Shown: positions 1-6,450 of the stretch, in pieces
Layout: each line of letters starts with the position of its first letter
Numbering within the stretch: the first letter of the stretch is position 1
From: Candidatus Omnitrophota bacterium
GTDB taxonomy: Bacteria; Omnitrophota; Gorgyraeia; Zapsychrales; JANLHA01
Direction: 5' to 3'
Length of the DNA stretch: 8,428 nucleotides
Assembly (NCBI GenBank): GCA_024653845.1
Contig: JANLHA010000079.1
Span: 1-8,428, forward strand
The notes under the pieces: generated by a model
What the model saw: the letters and a program-made list of their open reading frames with translations, nothing else
The model's database searches: none
Told to the model about the DNA's origin: nothing
Made by a program: the position numbers and the translations under genes

Positions 1-110
1 CCAAAACTAAAACCTTTCGGATCGGTTTCTTGCTTGCTATTGGTCCCATCAACTTCCTGAAAGTCAGATTCTTTTTGACTGACCCCCCAACTGAAACCTT
101 TAGGGTCCGT
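1..110 (-). repeat. Two DPKGFS repeat units, 84-base period
   Basis: The motif TDPKGFSWG (bases 84-110) recurs as TDPKGFSF plus the start of a G codon (bases 1-26). The offset is exactly 84 bases, or 28 codons. The two copies differ at several third codon positions while keeping the residues, as expected if selection acts on the protein. Residues between the copies have not been seen to repeat, because only one full period lies in the window. Confidence 0.7.
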
Positions 111-296
111 CCCTTGTTGGCCAATTTTTTCTTGAGCCTTCCGTTCCGCCAATTTAGGACTCGCTGCCTGGAAAGAAGGGTCTCTGCGAACTTCGCCCGC
201 GCCTGCGGCGAGAACTTCGGCTCTTCCTAAAATCGTGGGAAGAATCAGAACGGCCATGGATAATATAATGAAACGAAATAACAGAATCTTTTTCAT
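1..296 (-). CDS. Secreted protein with DPKGFS repeats, N-terminal part (C-terminus beyond the left edge)
   Basis: I do not recognise this gene. The frame opens at an ATG (296) preceded by a strong AAGGAG site 7 bases upstream, and stays open for 98 codons to the window edge, so its true length is unknown. The first 30 residues form a clear signal peptide: MKK, then a hydrophobic run (ILLFRFIILSMAVLILPTIL), with possible cleavage after GRA (residue 26) or VLA (residue 30). The mature part is hydrophilic and has no cysteine in view. It carries two copies of a TDPKGFS(W/F)G motif whose starts are exactly 28 codons apart, which suggests a tandem-repeat protein continuing leftward. It follows the 568-residue secreted protein gene after a 34-base gap, so the two are likely co-transcribed. 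Export across the inner membrane is well supported; function and final location (periplasm, outer membrane or outside) are not. Confidence 0.8.
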   Translation of the reverse strand, partial: MKKILLFRFIILSMAVLILPTILGRAEVLAAGAGEVRRDPSFQAASPKLAERKAQEKIGQQGTDPKGFSWGVSQKESDFQEVDGTNSKQETDPKGFSF

Positions 297-303
297 CTTA
301 TTT

Positions 304-309
304 CTCCTT
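304..309 (-). promoter_or_regulatory. Ribosome binding site of the DPKGFS-repeat gene
   Basis: AAGGAG on the minus strand sits 7 bases before the ATG at 296. It is the best Shine-Dalgarno match in the window and fixes the start of this edge-truncated gene. It lies in the 34-base gap after the preceding gene's TGA stop. Confidence 0.8.
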
Positions 310-330
310 GGTTAAAAACTTCAATATGAA

Positions 331-2037
331 TCATTTTTTATAAATCAATTCCTTTTCCTCTTTTTTATCTGGGACGACTCCTGATTTTTCTTTGGAAGGA
401 AAAATCACTTCCCTTTTCGACATGCTGGGCATAAGAGTTTTCGTTTTTGAAGAAGGAACAACAGCTTCTTCTCCCACTGGTGGAATCTCTGGTGAAGGAT
501 TAATTTCTGGGGCGACATTTTTTTCCTGCTTACCCTGTTGTTCACCCATCAATTCCTTTTTCTCGGAAGATTCAATTTGCTGGGCTTGTGCAGATCTCTG
601 CCGTTCCTCCGCCATTTTTCTCCAAGCTTCTTCCATTTCTTGCTGTTGTTTACGGAGCACTTCCATTCTCCGATTGACTTCCTCCTCATCACCTCTGGGA
701 AGATTAGCATTCAAATTTTCTGGCGAGACAACTACTGTTTTATGAGGCGATTCGGATGTCGGTTCAGGACTGGCAACGGGTGCGACAGGAATATTCGAAG
801 CTTCCGGTTCAGATGCTGGCGCAGATTGCTCTTCTTGTGCCGGAGCTTGGGCCGCCTGTTCTTGAGCCTCAATAACCATTTCCGCGCTTGCGGTCAATTC
901 GGGTTCACCAGGGAATCTCCCTCCCCGAATAGAGACTCGAACACGGTCTCCATCCTGAAGGGTATACCGGGAGACTCCCTGATAATCTTCAACCGTTCTC
1001 GGGATCAAAAATTCTCCACCGTTGATTTGCCTAATCTCTGCACGTAAATTCTGCTGGCCTGTAATTTCTATATTTGCATTGACACCTGAACGAAAAATGG
1101 TCAAATCGTATCTGACTAATACACCGTTAAGCTGAGGCTGTCCTGTAAACACATGATTAAAGAAAGAAAGGCTCATTTGTGGAGCTGGAATCTCAGCCGG
1201 AAGCTCGGTGTAATTCTCCAGATGATGTTCTTCGGGTTCCGGTGTTTGTGCTTGCCCCTGAACAGCTTGGATACTGACAGAAACAGCTTGGTTTAACATC
1301 ATGGCTTGCTCAATATCTGTAAGGTCCCGGTTTGTAACGATAATCTCAACACGCTCAGTCAGGATTTCTCCATCCGGCTCTGTCCTTCCCTGGAGAGTTG
1401 CAATGACTCTCTGATTCCCTTCTAATGATCTGACACCGTGATCTCTACCGGTCACCGCTACACGAAATTCTCCATTATTAACAGGAACCTGTCCGATCTC
1501 GTCCCAATCAAGCCGAATACTCAGAGTGACATTGTGACGAAAAATGTTTTGATCGTATCGACCAGAAATCCAAGTATCACCTCTTTCTAGAGGGTTGAGT
1601 TGAAGTGAAGATACCCGCTCTGGACGCCCTGGCTGCACAACCGTCTGAGCTGTTGCTCTAAAAATCTCACTTTGGGGATCTTCCGCATGCAAGGTTCTTC
1701 CTTCAATAGTCACAACAACGACTTGTCCTGCAGAATCTGGAGGAAAAAGAAATGTTGGATCATTAACTCGAGGAAGTGCAATGTCCAAGGAACCCCTAAC
1801 TCCAGCAATTTCTTGTGTTACGACTCTTATACCATCAATTTCAATACTCGCTCGTACATCATAAACAAAAACACGAGGGTTATACCAACCTCTAATACTA
1901 TTTGTTCCCACATGAATAGGCATCAATTCCAAAACATTAGCGATTTCCTGCTGGGCGTACACAGAAGGCATTTGAAAACAGCTAAATCCTAAAGCAATTG
2001 ATATAAATAACTTACGTAAAAAATAATCTTTTCTCAT
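331..2037 (-). CDS. Secreted protein with three beta-rich repeat domains and a C-terminal coiled coil (568 aa)
   Basis: I do not recognise a named family. An AAGGA site 8 bases before the ATG supports the start. Residues 1-28 are a signal peptide ending VYA, with cleavage likely before QQE. C20 follows G-F-S, which is not a good lipobox, so a lipoprotein is less likely. Three divergent repeats follow at about residues 36-134, 144-235 and 287-390, sharing a G-x-Y-(N/D)-x-x-(I/V)-F core, later a hydrophobic strand ending in GR. The alternation of short hydrophobic strands suggests Ig-like or similar beta-sandwich domains (inference). Residues 391-450 are a Pro/Ala/Glu/Gln/Ser linker, residues 451-505 a charged heptad-like helix (coiled coil), and residues 506-568 a Pro/Lys/Glu tail. 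No catalytic motif or C-terminal anchor is visible. A structural, adhesive or scaffold role in the envelope fits but is not shown. It probably shares a transcript with the next secreted gene. Confidence 0.9.
   Translation of the reverse strand: MRKDYFLRKLFISIALGFSCFQMPSVYAQQEIANVLELMPIHVGTNSIRGWYNPRVFVYDVRASIEIDGIRVVTQEIAGVRGSLDIALPRVNDPTFLFPPDSAGQVVVVTIEGRTLHAEDPQSEIFRATAQTVVQPGRPERVSSLQLNPLERGDTWISGRYDQNIFRHNVTLSIRLDWDEIGQVPVNNGEFRVAVTGRDHGVRSLEGNQRVIATLQGRTEPDGEILTERVEIIVTNRDLTDIEQAMMLNQAVSVSIQAVQGQAQTPEPEEHHLENYTELPAEIPAPQMSLSFFNHVFTGQPQLNGVLVRYDLTIFRSGVNANIEITGQQNLRAEIRQINGGEFLIPRTVEDYQGVSRYTLQDGDRVRVSIRGGRFPGEPELTASAEMVIEAQEQAAQAPAQEEQSAPASEPEASNIPVAPVASPEPTSESPHKTVVVSPENLNANLPRGDEEEVNRRMEVLRKQQQEMEEAWRKMAEERQRSAQAQQIESSEKKELMGEQQGKQEKNVAPEINPSPEIPPVGEEAVVPSSKTKTLMPSMSKREVIFPSKEKSGVVPDKKEEKELIYKK
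868..1179 (-). repeat. Internal protein repeat 3 of 3 (residues 287-390)
   Basis: The core RYDLTIFRSGVNANI (residues 309-323) is followed by G-G-E-F-L-I-P-R (341 onward), which echoes N-G-E-F in repeat 2 and the A-L-P-R of repeat 1. It ends with a V-R-V-S-I-R-G-G-R strand and a last E-M-V-I-E strand. A spacer of about 50 residues separates it from repeat 2. Confidence 0.65.
1333..1608 (-). repeat. Internal protein repeat 2 of 3 (residues 144-235)
   Basis: The core RYDQNIFRHNVTLSI (residues 160-174) matches repeat 3's RYDLTIFRSGVNANI position for position at R, Y, D, I, F, R, V, N/T and I. It is followed by an N-G-E-F-R-V segment and a strand ending LQGR, as in the other units. Confidence 0.65.
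1636..1932 (-). repeat. Internal protein repeat 1 of 3 (residues 36-134)
   Basis: This unit holds the core IRGWYNPRVFVYDVRASIEI (residues 48-67), then the DIALPR segment, then a strand ending in IEGR and a final A-x-x-V-V strand. It aligns without gaps in the core to repeats 2 and 3: a G, an aromatic, N/D, (I/V)-F, then V and I at fixed spacing. Confidence 0.6.
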
Positions 2038-2045
2038 AAGATTTT

Positions 2046-2050
2046 TCCTT
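2046..2050 (-). promoter_or_regulatory. Ribosome binding site of the 568-aa secreted protein gene
   Basis: AAGGA on the minus strand lies 8 bases before the ATG at 2037 and supports that start, which also gives a complete signal peptide. Confidence 0.65.
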
Positions 2051-2080
2051 ATTGTTTGTATTTCAAGCCAGCTGCAAGAA

Positions 2081-2109
2081 AGTATAATCTATAAATTATT
2101 AAAAGACAA
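2081..2109 (-). promoter_or_regulatory. Candidate sigma-70-type promoter for the secreted-protein pair
   Basis: On the minus strand, TTGTCT (2104-2109) is separated by exactly 17 bases from TATACT (2081-2086). This resembles the -35 and -10 consensus at ideal spacing. It lies in the only AT-rich intergenic gap of size between the peptidase gene and the secreted genes (2038-2163), about 45 bases upstream of the ATG. AT-rich DNA throws up such matches by chance, so this is a candidate only. No convincing rho-independent terminator separates it from the upstream genes; the CTAAA-AAG-TTTAG hairpin nearby has only 5 weak pairs. Confidence 0.45.
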
Positions 2110-2163
2110 ATTTTCTAAACTTTTTAGGCTCTAATTTATTGAAGAAAATGCTTTTGATGGGAA

Positions 2164-2979
2164 CTAAAAGATTCCATACCTTCCCAAAAGCCAAGAAATG
2201 ATCTGATCCCCCCAGAAAAGGGCAATCAAAGAACCCAAAACCAAAAAAGGGCCGTAGGCAATGGCACTGTCTTTGGTTCGAATTTTTTCAATGATTCCAT
2301 AAACCGCGCCAAAAAAAGGTGCGATAAAAAAGGCTAATAATGCCAATTTCCATCCCATGAACGCGCCCACCATCGCCATCAATTTTACGTCTCCGCCCCC
2401 CATGGATTCTTTTCGAAAAATCGCATCACCCAAAAGCCCCATCAAATAAATTGATCCCCCTCCAATCAGAACGCCAAGAACCGACCAACCTAAAGATTTT
2501 AAATGCGGCAAAATCCCCTCTCCCCCCATACCATGCAATTCTGGGAAAACGAAACTCAAGAAAACTCCTACAGCCATTCCACCTACGCTGATCTCATCGG
2601 GAATGATCCGGTGTTCAAAATCCACAAATGTCGCAACGATAAAACCACTGACCATCACCGTATAAGCAAAAAAGAATCCCGTCCAGCCGAAATACAAATA
2701 CAATCCCAAGAACGAGATGGCCGCGGTAAACTCAACCAAAGGATATCGAAAAGAAATTCCCCGTCGACAAAATCGGCATTTCCCCCCTAAGAAGATAAAA
2801 CTAAAAACCGGAATGTTATCATACCAAAGGATTGGCGTCTTGCAGTGAACGCAGTGCGATGGCGGCTGAACGACAGACTCCTCTTTAGGGAGACGGACAA
2901 TACAAACATTTAAAAAACTTCCCACCACAAGTCCAATGAGAAAAACAAATACGGCAATAATCATCTGCGCTTCAACCAT
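2164..2979 (-). CDS. pilD: Prepilin peptidase / N-methyltransferase, A24 family
   Basis: This inner-membrane aspartic protease cleaves the leader of type IV pilin-like precursors and, in bifunctional members, N-methylates the new N-terminus. The 271-residue product has the family layout. The N-terminal segment ends in GSFLNVCIVRLP (20-31). The cytoplasmic domain has two CxxC pairs (C43/C46 and C68/C71) that bind zinc and mark the bifunctional type. The catalytic aspartates are D120, in the D-x-E-x-R-I-I-P-D motif, and D187, in GGGDVK (184-189). Several hydrophobic membrane segments follow. The start overlaps the aroE stop by 8 bases (ATGGTTGA), with a fair GAGAGG site 9 bases upstream; Met6 is a possible alternative start. 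No pilin or pilus-motor gene is in the window, so whether it serves type IV pili, type II secretion or both is open. The symbol follows family usage (also gspO). Confidence 0.95.
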   Translation of the reverse strand: MVEAQMIIAVFVFLIGLVVGSFLNVCIVRLPKEESVVQPPSHCVHCKTPILWYDNIPVFSFIFLGGKCRFCRRGISFRYPLVEFTAAISFLGLYLYFGWTGFFFAYTVMVSGFIVATFVDFEHRIIPDEISVGGMAVGVFLSFVFPELHGMGGEGILPHLKSLGWSVLGVLIGGGSIYLMGLLGDAIFRKESMGGGDVKLMAMVGAFMGWKLALLAFFIAPFFGAVYGIIEKIRTKDSAIAYGPFLVLGSLIALFWGDQIISWLLGRYGIF

Positions 2980-3838
2980 TTTGGATTGCCTCTCTCAAAC
3001 TCTGACGCATCTTGTTTTTAACATCTGCATCCAATTGGACATTGGCCCAATGTTGAAAGGCCAACACCCCCTGATAAAAAAGCATCTCCAATCCATTGGC
3101 CGTCTTCGCGCCCATTTTTTTTGCGGTCTTGAGCAAAAGGGTTTGTGCAGGATTATAAATCACATCATAAACCAAAAGATTGGAATGCAACATCTCTTCT
3201 GGAACAAGCAAAGGATCGCGGGGATTGAGCCCAACGGATGTGGTGTTGATCAAAAGATCGGCCAACTCAATATCCAAATCTTCGATGGAAGAAACAATCT
3301 CGACATTGCTCATATCCACACGTTGTTCTAAATCGCGAATCAATCCCTCTACCGTTGAAATGGTTCGATTATAAATTTTAATGAATTCCGGCTTCTCGGG
3401 AATGAGCCCGAGGACGGTCAAAATTGCGCGGGTGGTTCCTCCCGCACCCAGAATGGCAACACGCTTCCCGCGAGGGTCAAATTTGAGTTCTGTAAGATGT
3501 GCTAAGAATCCCGGACCGTCGGTGTTATATCCTGTCAACTTACGATCTTGAGAAATCACAACAGTATTAACTGCCATCGCGCGTTTGGCAAAAGGCGCTA
3601 ACGTGTCCAAATAAGGGATAACTTTTTCTTTATAAGGGACCGTCACGTTTAAACCAAAAATCGGGGAATCTTCTCGTCGAAGATTTTCAAAGAAAACCTC
3701 CACCTCGTCGTCTTGAAGAGGAAAAGTTTTATAAATCGCCTCAACACCTAGAGCTTCAAAAGCGGCATTATGCATCACCGGCGAAAGGCTATGGCTTAAG
3801 GGGTATCCAATGATGCCATACGTTGGGACGTTTTTCAT
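2972..3838 (-). CDS. aroE: Shikimate dehydrogenase (NADP+)
   Basis: Reduces 3-dehydroshikimate to shikimate in the cytoplasmic chorismate pathway. The 288-residue length is normal. The shikimate-binding motif YPLSHSLSP spans residues 12-20. The NVTVPYK motif ends in catalytic K70. N91-T92 and the G-Y-N-T-D-G motif supply catalytic D107. The nucleotide-binding loop is GAGGTTRA (131-138), with T-T where A-A or A-S is common. NRT (157-159) is the usual NADP+ 2'-phosphate contact. NTTSVGL (198-204) and NGLEMLFYQG (248-257) complete the fold. The gene begins 5 bases after leuA with almost no Shine-Dalgarno sequence, which points to translational coupling, and its end overlaps the prepilin peptidase start by 8 bases. 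The NRT motif and strong shikimate motif argue against a quinate dehydrogenase (YdiB). Confidence 0.97.
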   Translation of the reverse strand: MKNVPTYGIIGYPLSHSLSPVMHNAAFEALGVEAIYKTFPLQDDEVEVFFENLRREDSPIFGLNVTVPYKEKVIPYLDTLAPFAKRAMAVNTVVISQDRKLTGYNTDGPGFLAHLTELKFDPRGKRVAILGAGGTTRAILTVLGLIPEKPEFIKIYNRTISTVEGLIRDLEQRVDMSNVEIVSSIEDLDIELADLLINTTSVGLNPRDPLLVPEEMLHSNLLVYDVIYNPAQTLLLKTAKKMGAKTANGLEMLFYQGVLAFQHWANVQLDADVKNKMRQSLREAIQNG

Positions 3839-3843
3839 CTGCT

Positions 3844-5352
3844 CTATATCAAAATTTTGTTAATGGCGTTAAGGTAGGCTTTTGCCGAGGCCACAATGAT
3901 ATCCGTACTGGCACCATGAGAGATGACGATTTTGTCTTGGATTTTCGCTTTGATCGTGACTTCACCCAAAGCATCTTTACCTCGAGTGACCGACTGAATC
4001 GAATAATCTAACAATTCGCCTTTGACATTAACAATGCTGTCGATGGCTCGATAACAGGCCTCGACAGGCCCGTCTCCCGACGAAACTTTCTCGTAAGTTT
4101 TTCCATTGGATTCCAAGATCAATTTAACTTCCGGAGTCACATTCATACCGCTTTTTGTAATCAAATCAACCAAAGTCCATGTGGGTTTAACCGTTTTGAC
4201 TTCATCTTCGATAATGGCAATCAAATCTTCATCAAAAACATCTTTCTTTTTATCCGCGAGAGCCTTAAATCGCTCAAAAGCTTTGTCGACTTGATCATCG
4301 GGTAATTCCATTCCTAAAGATTTCAAACGAACCTTGAAAGCATGACGACCAGAGTGCTTACCCAAAACCAATCCTGTCCCCGTAAAACCAACATCTTCTC
4401 CCCGGATGATTTCGTAAGTTGAGCGTTCTTTCAAAATCCCGTCCTGATGAATTCCGGACTCATGACGAAAGGCATTCGCACCCACAATGGCCTTGTTTGG
4501 CGGAACGACAAACCCCGTCAACTTACTCACCAATCGGGACGTCTTATAAATTTCTTTGGTATTAATCCCCGTCGAGCAACCATAAAAGTCCGATCGCGTT
4601 CGAATCGCCATAACGACTTCTTCCATTGACGCATTTCCTGCGCGCTCGCCAATGCCATTAACTGTGCATTCCACTTGTCGTGCCCCATTCTTGACCGCAG
4701 CCAAGGAGTTGGCAACCGCAACGCCCAAATCGTCATGGCAATGCACCGAGATGATCGCTTTATTGATATTAGGAACATTATTTTTAATATCCAAAATCAA
4801 TTGGCCATACTCAGCAGGAACACTATAACCAACCGTATCTGGGATGTTTACTGTCGTCGCGCCAGCATCAATGACAGACTCTAAGATCTGATATAGAAAT
4901 TTCTTCTCGCTGCGTGAAGCGTCTTCCGGCGAAAACTCAACATCTTCCACCCTATCACGAGCGTATTTCACCGCATCCACAGCCATCTTCAAAATTTCAT
5001 CTTCGGTCTTTTTCAACTTATGTTCCAAATGAATTTTGGAAGTTGCCAAAAAAACATGAATACGGGGACGCTTGGCCACCTTTAAGGCTTCATGCGCGGC
5101 ATCGATATCTTTTTTAATTGAGCGAGCTAATCCGCAGACAGAAGAATTTTTGATATTCCTCGCCACATTTTTCACCGATGCAAAATCTCCGTCGGAGATC
5201 ACCGGGAACCCCGCCTCAATGATATCCACCCCCAAACGCTCCAAAGCAAAAGCAATCTCCAATTTCTCGTCCTGGTTCATGCTTGCTCCAGGGGCTTGTT
5301 CCCCGTCGCGTAAGGTGGTATCAAAAATGAGAACTTTATCGGATTTACTCAT
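3844..5352 (-). CDS. leuA: 2-Isopropylmalate synthase
   Basis: Condenses acetyl-CoA with 2-ketoisovalerate, the first committed step of leucine synthesis. At 502 residues it matches the common long bacterial LeuA. The TIM barrel has DTTLRDGEQAPG (11-22; metal ligand D11, catalytic R15), the metal-binding H204-C-H206 in SVHCHDDLG, NGIGERAGN (232-240), and HESGIHQDG (297-305) in the linker region. The C-terminal allosteric dimer domain is complete (about 390-502), with GDGPVEA at 426-432, so leucine feedback is likely. That full domain, together with ilvC next door, favours LeuA over homocitrate synthase; citramalate synthase remains a less likely alternative. The start at 5352 lacks a clear Shine-Dalgarno sequence, but an in-frame TGA lies immediately upstream, so the frame cannot be extended there. 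It lies 59 bases after ilvC and 5 bases before aroE. Confidence 0.96.
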   Translation of the reverse strand: MSKSDKVLIFDTTLRDGEQAPGASMNQDEKLEIAFALERLGVDIIEAGFPVISDGDFASVKNVARNIKNSSVCGLARSIKKDIDAAHEALKVAKRPRIHVFLATSKIHLEHKLKKTEDEILKMAVDAVKYARDRVEDVEFSPEDASRSEKKFLYQILESVIDAGATTVNIPDTVGYSVPAEYGQLILDIKNNVPNINKAIISVHCHDDLGVAVANSLAAVKNGARQVECTVNGIGERAGNASMEEVVMAIRTRSDFYGCSTGINTKEIYKTSRLVSKLTGFVVPPNKAIVGANAFRHESGIHQDGILKERSTYEIIRGEDVGFTGTGLVLGKHSGRHAFKVRLKSLGMELPDDQVDKAFERFKALADKKKDVFDEDLIAIIEDEVKTVKPTWTLVDLITKSGMNVTPEVKLILESNGKTYEKVSSGDGPVEACYRAIDSIVNVKGELLDYSIQSVTRGKDALGEVTIKAKIQDKIVISHGASTDIIVASAKAYLNAINKILI

Positions 5353-5372
5353 ATGTCATCATTGGGTTGATG

Positions 5373-5401
5373 TGAACGAAGGAGTTGAATCCTTGAACGA
5401 A
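5373..5401. repeat. Direct repeat TGAACGAA, 21-base spacing, upstream of leuA
   Basis: The 8-mer TGAACGAA occurs at 5373-5380 and 5394-5401 on the plus strand, start to start 21 bases, or about two helical turns. A small AAGGA/TCCTT inverted repeat (5379-5383 and 5390-5394) lies within it. The position between ilvC and leuA would suit an operator or a small RNA structure; no regulator is identified. Confidence 0.35.
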
Positions 5402-5411
5402 TATATTCAAT

Positions 5412-6404
5412 CTACTTCTTCATCCACGTCATCATGCTTCTCAAGTCAGCGCCCACTTTTTCGATAGGGTGATTTCTCCCTGCTTCTCGAAGTTTGTTAA
5501 AATTCGGACGCCCTTTTTTATTTTCATTGATCCATTCTCGAGCGAATTTTCCCGACTGGATCTCTTTCAAAATTTTCTGCATTTCTTTACGAACCCTTGC
5601 ATTGATCACGCGTGGCCCCCGGGTCAAATCGCCATACTCAGCCGTATCCGAAACTCGCTGACGCATTCCAGTGATCCCTTGTTCGTAAATCAAATCTACA
5701 ATCAACTTCAACTCATGCAGGCATTCAAAATAAGCCATCTCCGGCGCGTAACCCGCGTTGACGAGCGTTTCAAATCCTGCCTTGATCAACTCACTCGCTC
5801 CTCCGCAAAGAACAGTTTGTTCACCAAAAAGATCGGTTTCTGTTTCTTCCTTAAAACTCGTCTCAAAAACACCCGCTCGTGTTCCACCCAATCCCTTGGC
5901 ATAGGCAAGCGCATCTTGCAATGCATGACCTGAGGCATCTTGATGAATAGCCACCAAGCAAGGCACCCCTTTGCCTTCTTCAAATTGTCGCCGGACCAAA
6001 GCTCCTGGTCCTTTGGGCGCAATCATCCACACATCAATATCTGCGGGTGGTTTGATTCGTCCAAAATGGATATTGAATCCATGAGAAAAAACTAAAGACT
6101 TTCCTTTTTTCATATAGCGACGAATCGACTTCTTATAAACATCACCCTGCAAGTGGTCTTGAATCAAAAGCTGAATCACATCCGCTTCTTTGGCAGCCTT
6201 GTTGGCATCAACAGGTTTAAATCCATCTTCCACAGCCTTTTGATAATTGGGTCCGCCTTCTCGCTGACTGACAATAACATCTAATCCGCTATCTCGCAAA
6301 TTCAAGGCTTGACCACGGCCTTGAATGCCGTATCCGACGATGGCAATCTTTTTATTTTTCAAATATTTAAAATCTGCATCTTTGTCATAATAAATTTTAG
6401 CCAT
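5412..6404 (-). CDS. ilvC: Ketol-acid reductoisomerase, class I
   Basis: Converts acetolactate or acetohydroxybutyrate to the dihydroxy acid in valine, leucine and isoleucine synthesis, with Mg2+ and a nicotinamide cofactor. The 330 residues fit the short class I form. The N-terminal Rossmann domain has GYGIQG (24-29). All expected active-site residues are present: H108 in [10 protein letters not shown]131 in PKGPG, D191 and E195 in [11 protein letters not shown]227 and E231 in FECLHELK, and S252 in VSDTAEYGD. Two segments look unusual. The cofactor-specificity loop reads SQREGGPNY (46-54), and the normally conserved LLPDE stretch reads LIQDH (80-84). A fair AAAGGGA site sits just before the ATG. 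The gene follows pfkA by 46 bases and precedes leuA by 59. Acetolactate synthase genes are not in the window. Confidence 0.97.
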   Translation of the reverse strand: MAKIYYDKDADFKYLKNKKIAIVGYGIQGRGQALNLRDSGLDVIVSQREGGPNYQKAVEDGFKPVDANKAAKEADVIQLLIQDHLQGDVYKKSIRRYMKKGKSLVFSHGFNIHFGRIKPPADIDVWMIAPKGPGALVRRQFEEGKGVPCLVAIHQDASGHALQDALAYAKGLGGTRAGVFETSFKEETETDLFGEQTVLCGGASELIKAGFETLVNAGYAPEMAYFECLHELKLIVDLIYEQGITGMRQRVSDTAEYGDLTRGPRVINARVRKEMQKILKEIQSGKFAREWINENKKGRPNFNKLREAGRNHPIEKVGADLRSMMTWMKK

Positions 6405-6426
6405 GACTATCCCTTTCTTAAATAAA

Positions 6427-6446
6427 CTCCGCGAAGGAGGTCCTCC
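6427..6446. other. Overlapping short inverted repeats between pfkA and ilvC
   Basis: The 46-base gap contains the palindrome GGAGGTCCTCC (6436-6446), which overlaps a second inverted repeat CTCC-GCGAA-GGAG (6427-6439). On the transcribed strand the latter gives a 4-pair hairpin followed by TTTATTT, a weak terminator- or attenuator-like arrangement. The two pairings share bases and exclude each other. The stem is too short for a confident terminator call. Confidence 0.3.
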
Positions 6447-6450
6447 AACT

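Noticed and set aside
30..230. Open frame of 66 codons on the plus strand
   Set aside because: It lies opposite the secreted DPKGFS gene, which has a strong ribosome binding site, a signal peptide and repeats conserved at the protein level. The plus-strand product shows no recognisable feature.
392..1047. Two overlapping plus-strand open frames opposite the 568-residue protein gene
   Set aside because: Their products are Ser/Arg/Phe/Cys-rich with no domain. They mirror the Glu/Gln/Lys-rich tail of the minus-strand gene, a common cause of long antisense frames.
1978..2037. The 568-residue protein as a lipoprotein through C20
   Set aside because: The residues before C20 are G-F-S, which lack the L/V/I at -3 of a lipobox. 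A signal peptidase I site VYA-QQ at residue 28 fits better.
2104..2135. Terminator after the prepilin peptidase gene
   Set aside because: The only inverted repeat (CTAAA-AAG-TTTAG) has five mostly A-T pairs and would be too weak.
5345..5362. Five-codon frame ATG ATG ACA TAT GAG TAA overlapping the leuA start, as a leader peptide
   Set aside because: It has no ribosome binding site and no leucine codons, and a frame this short is expected by chance.
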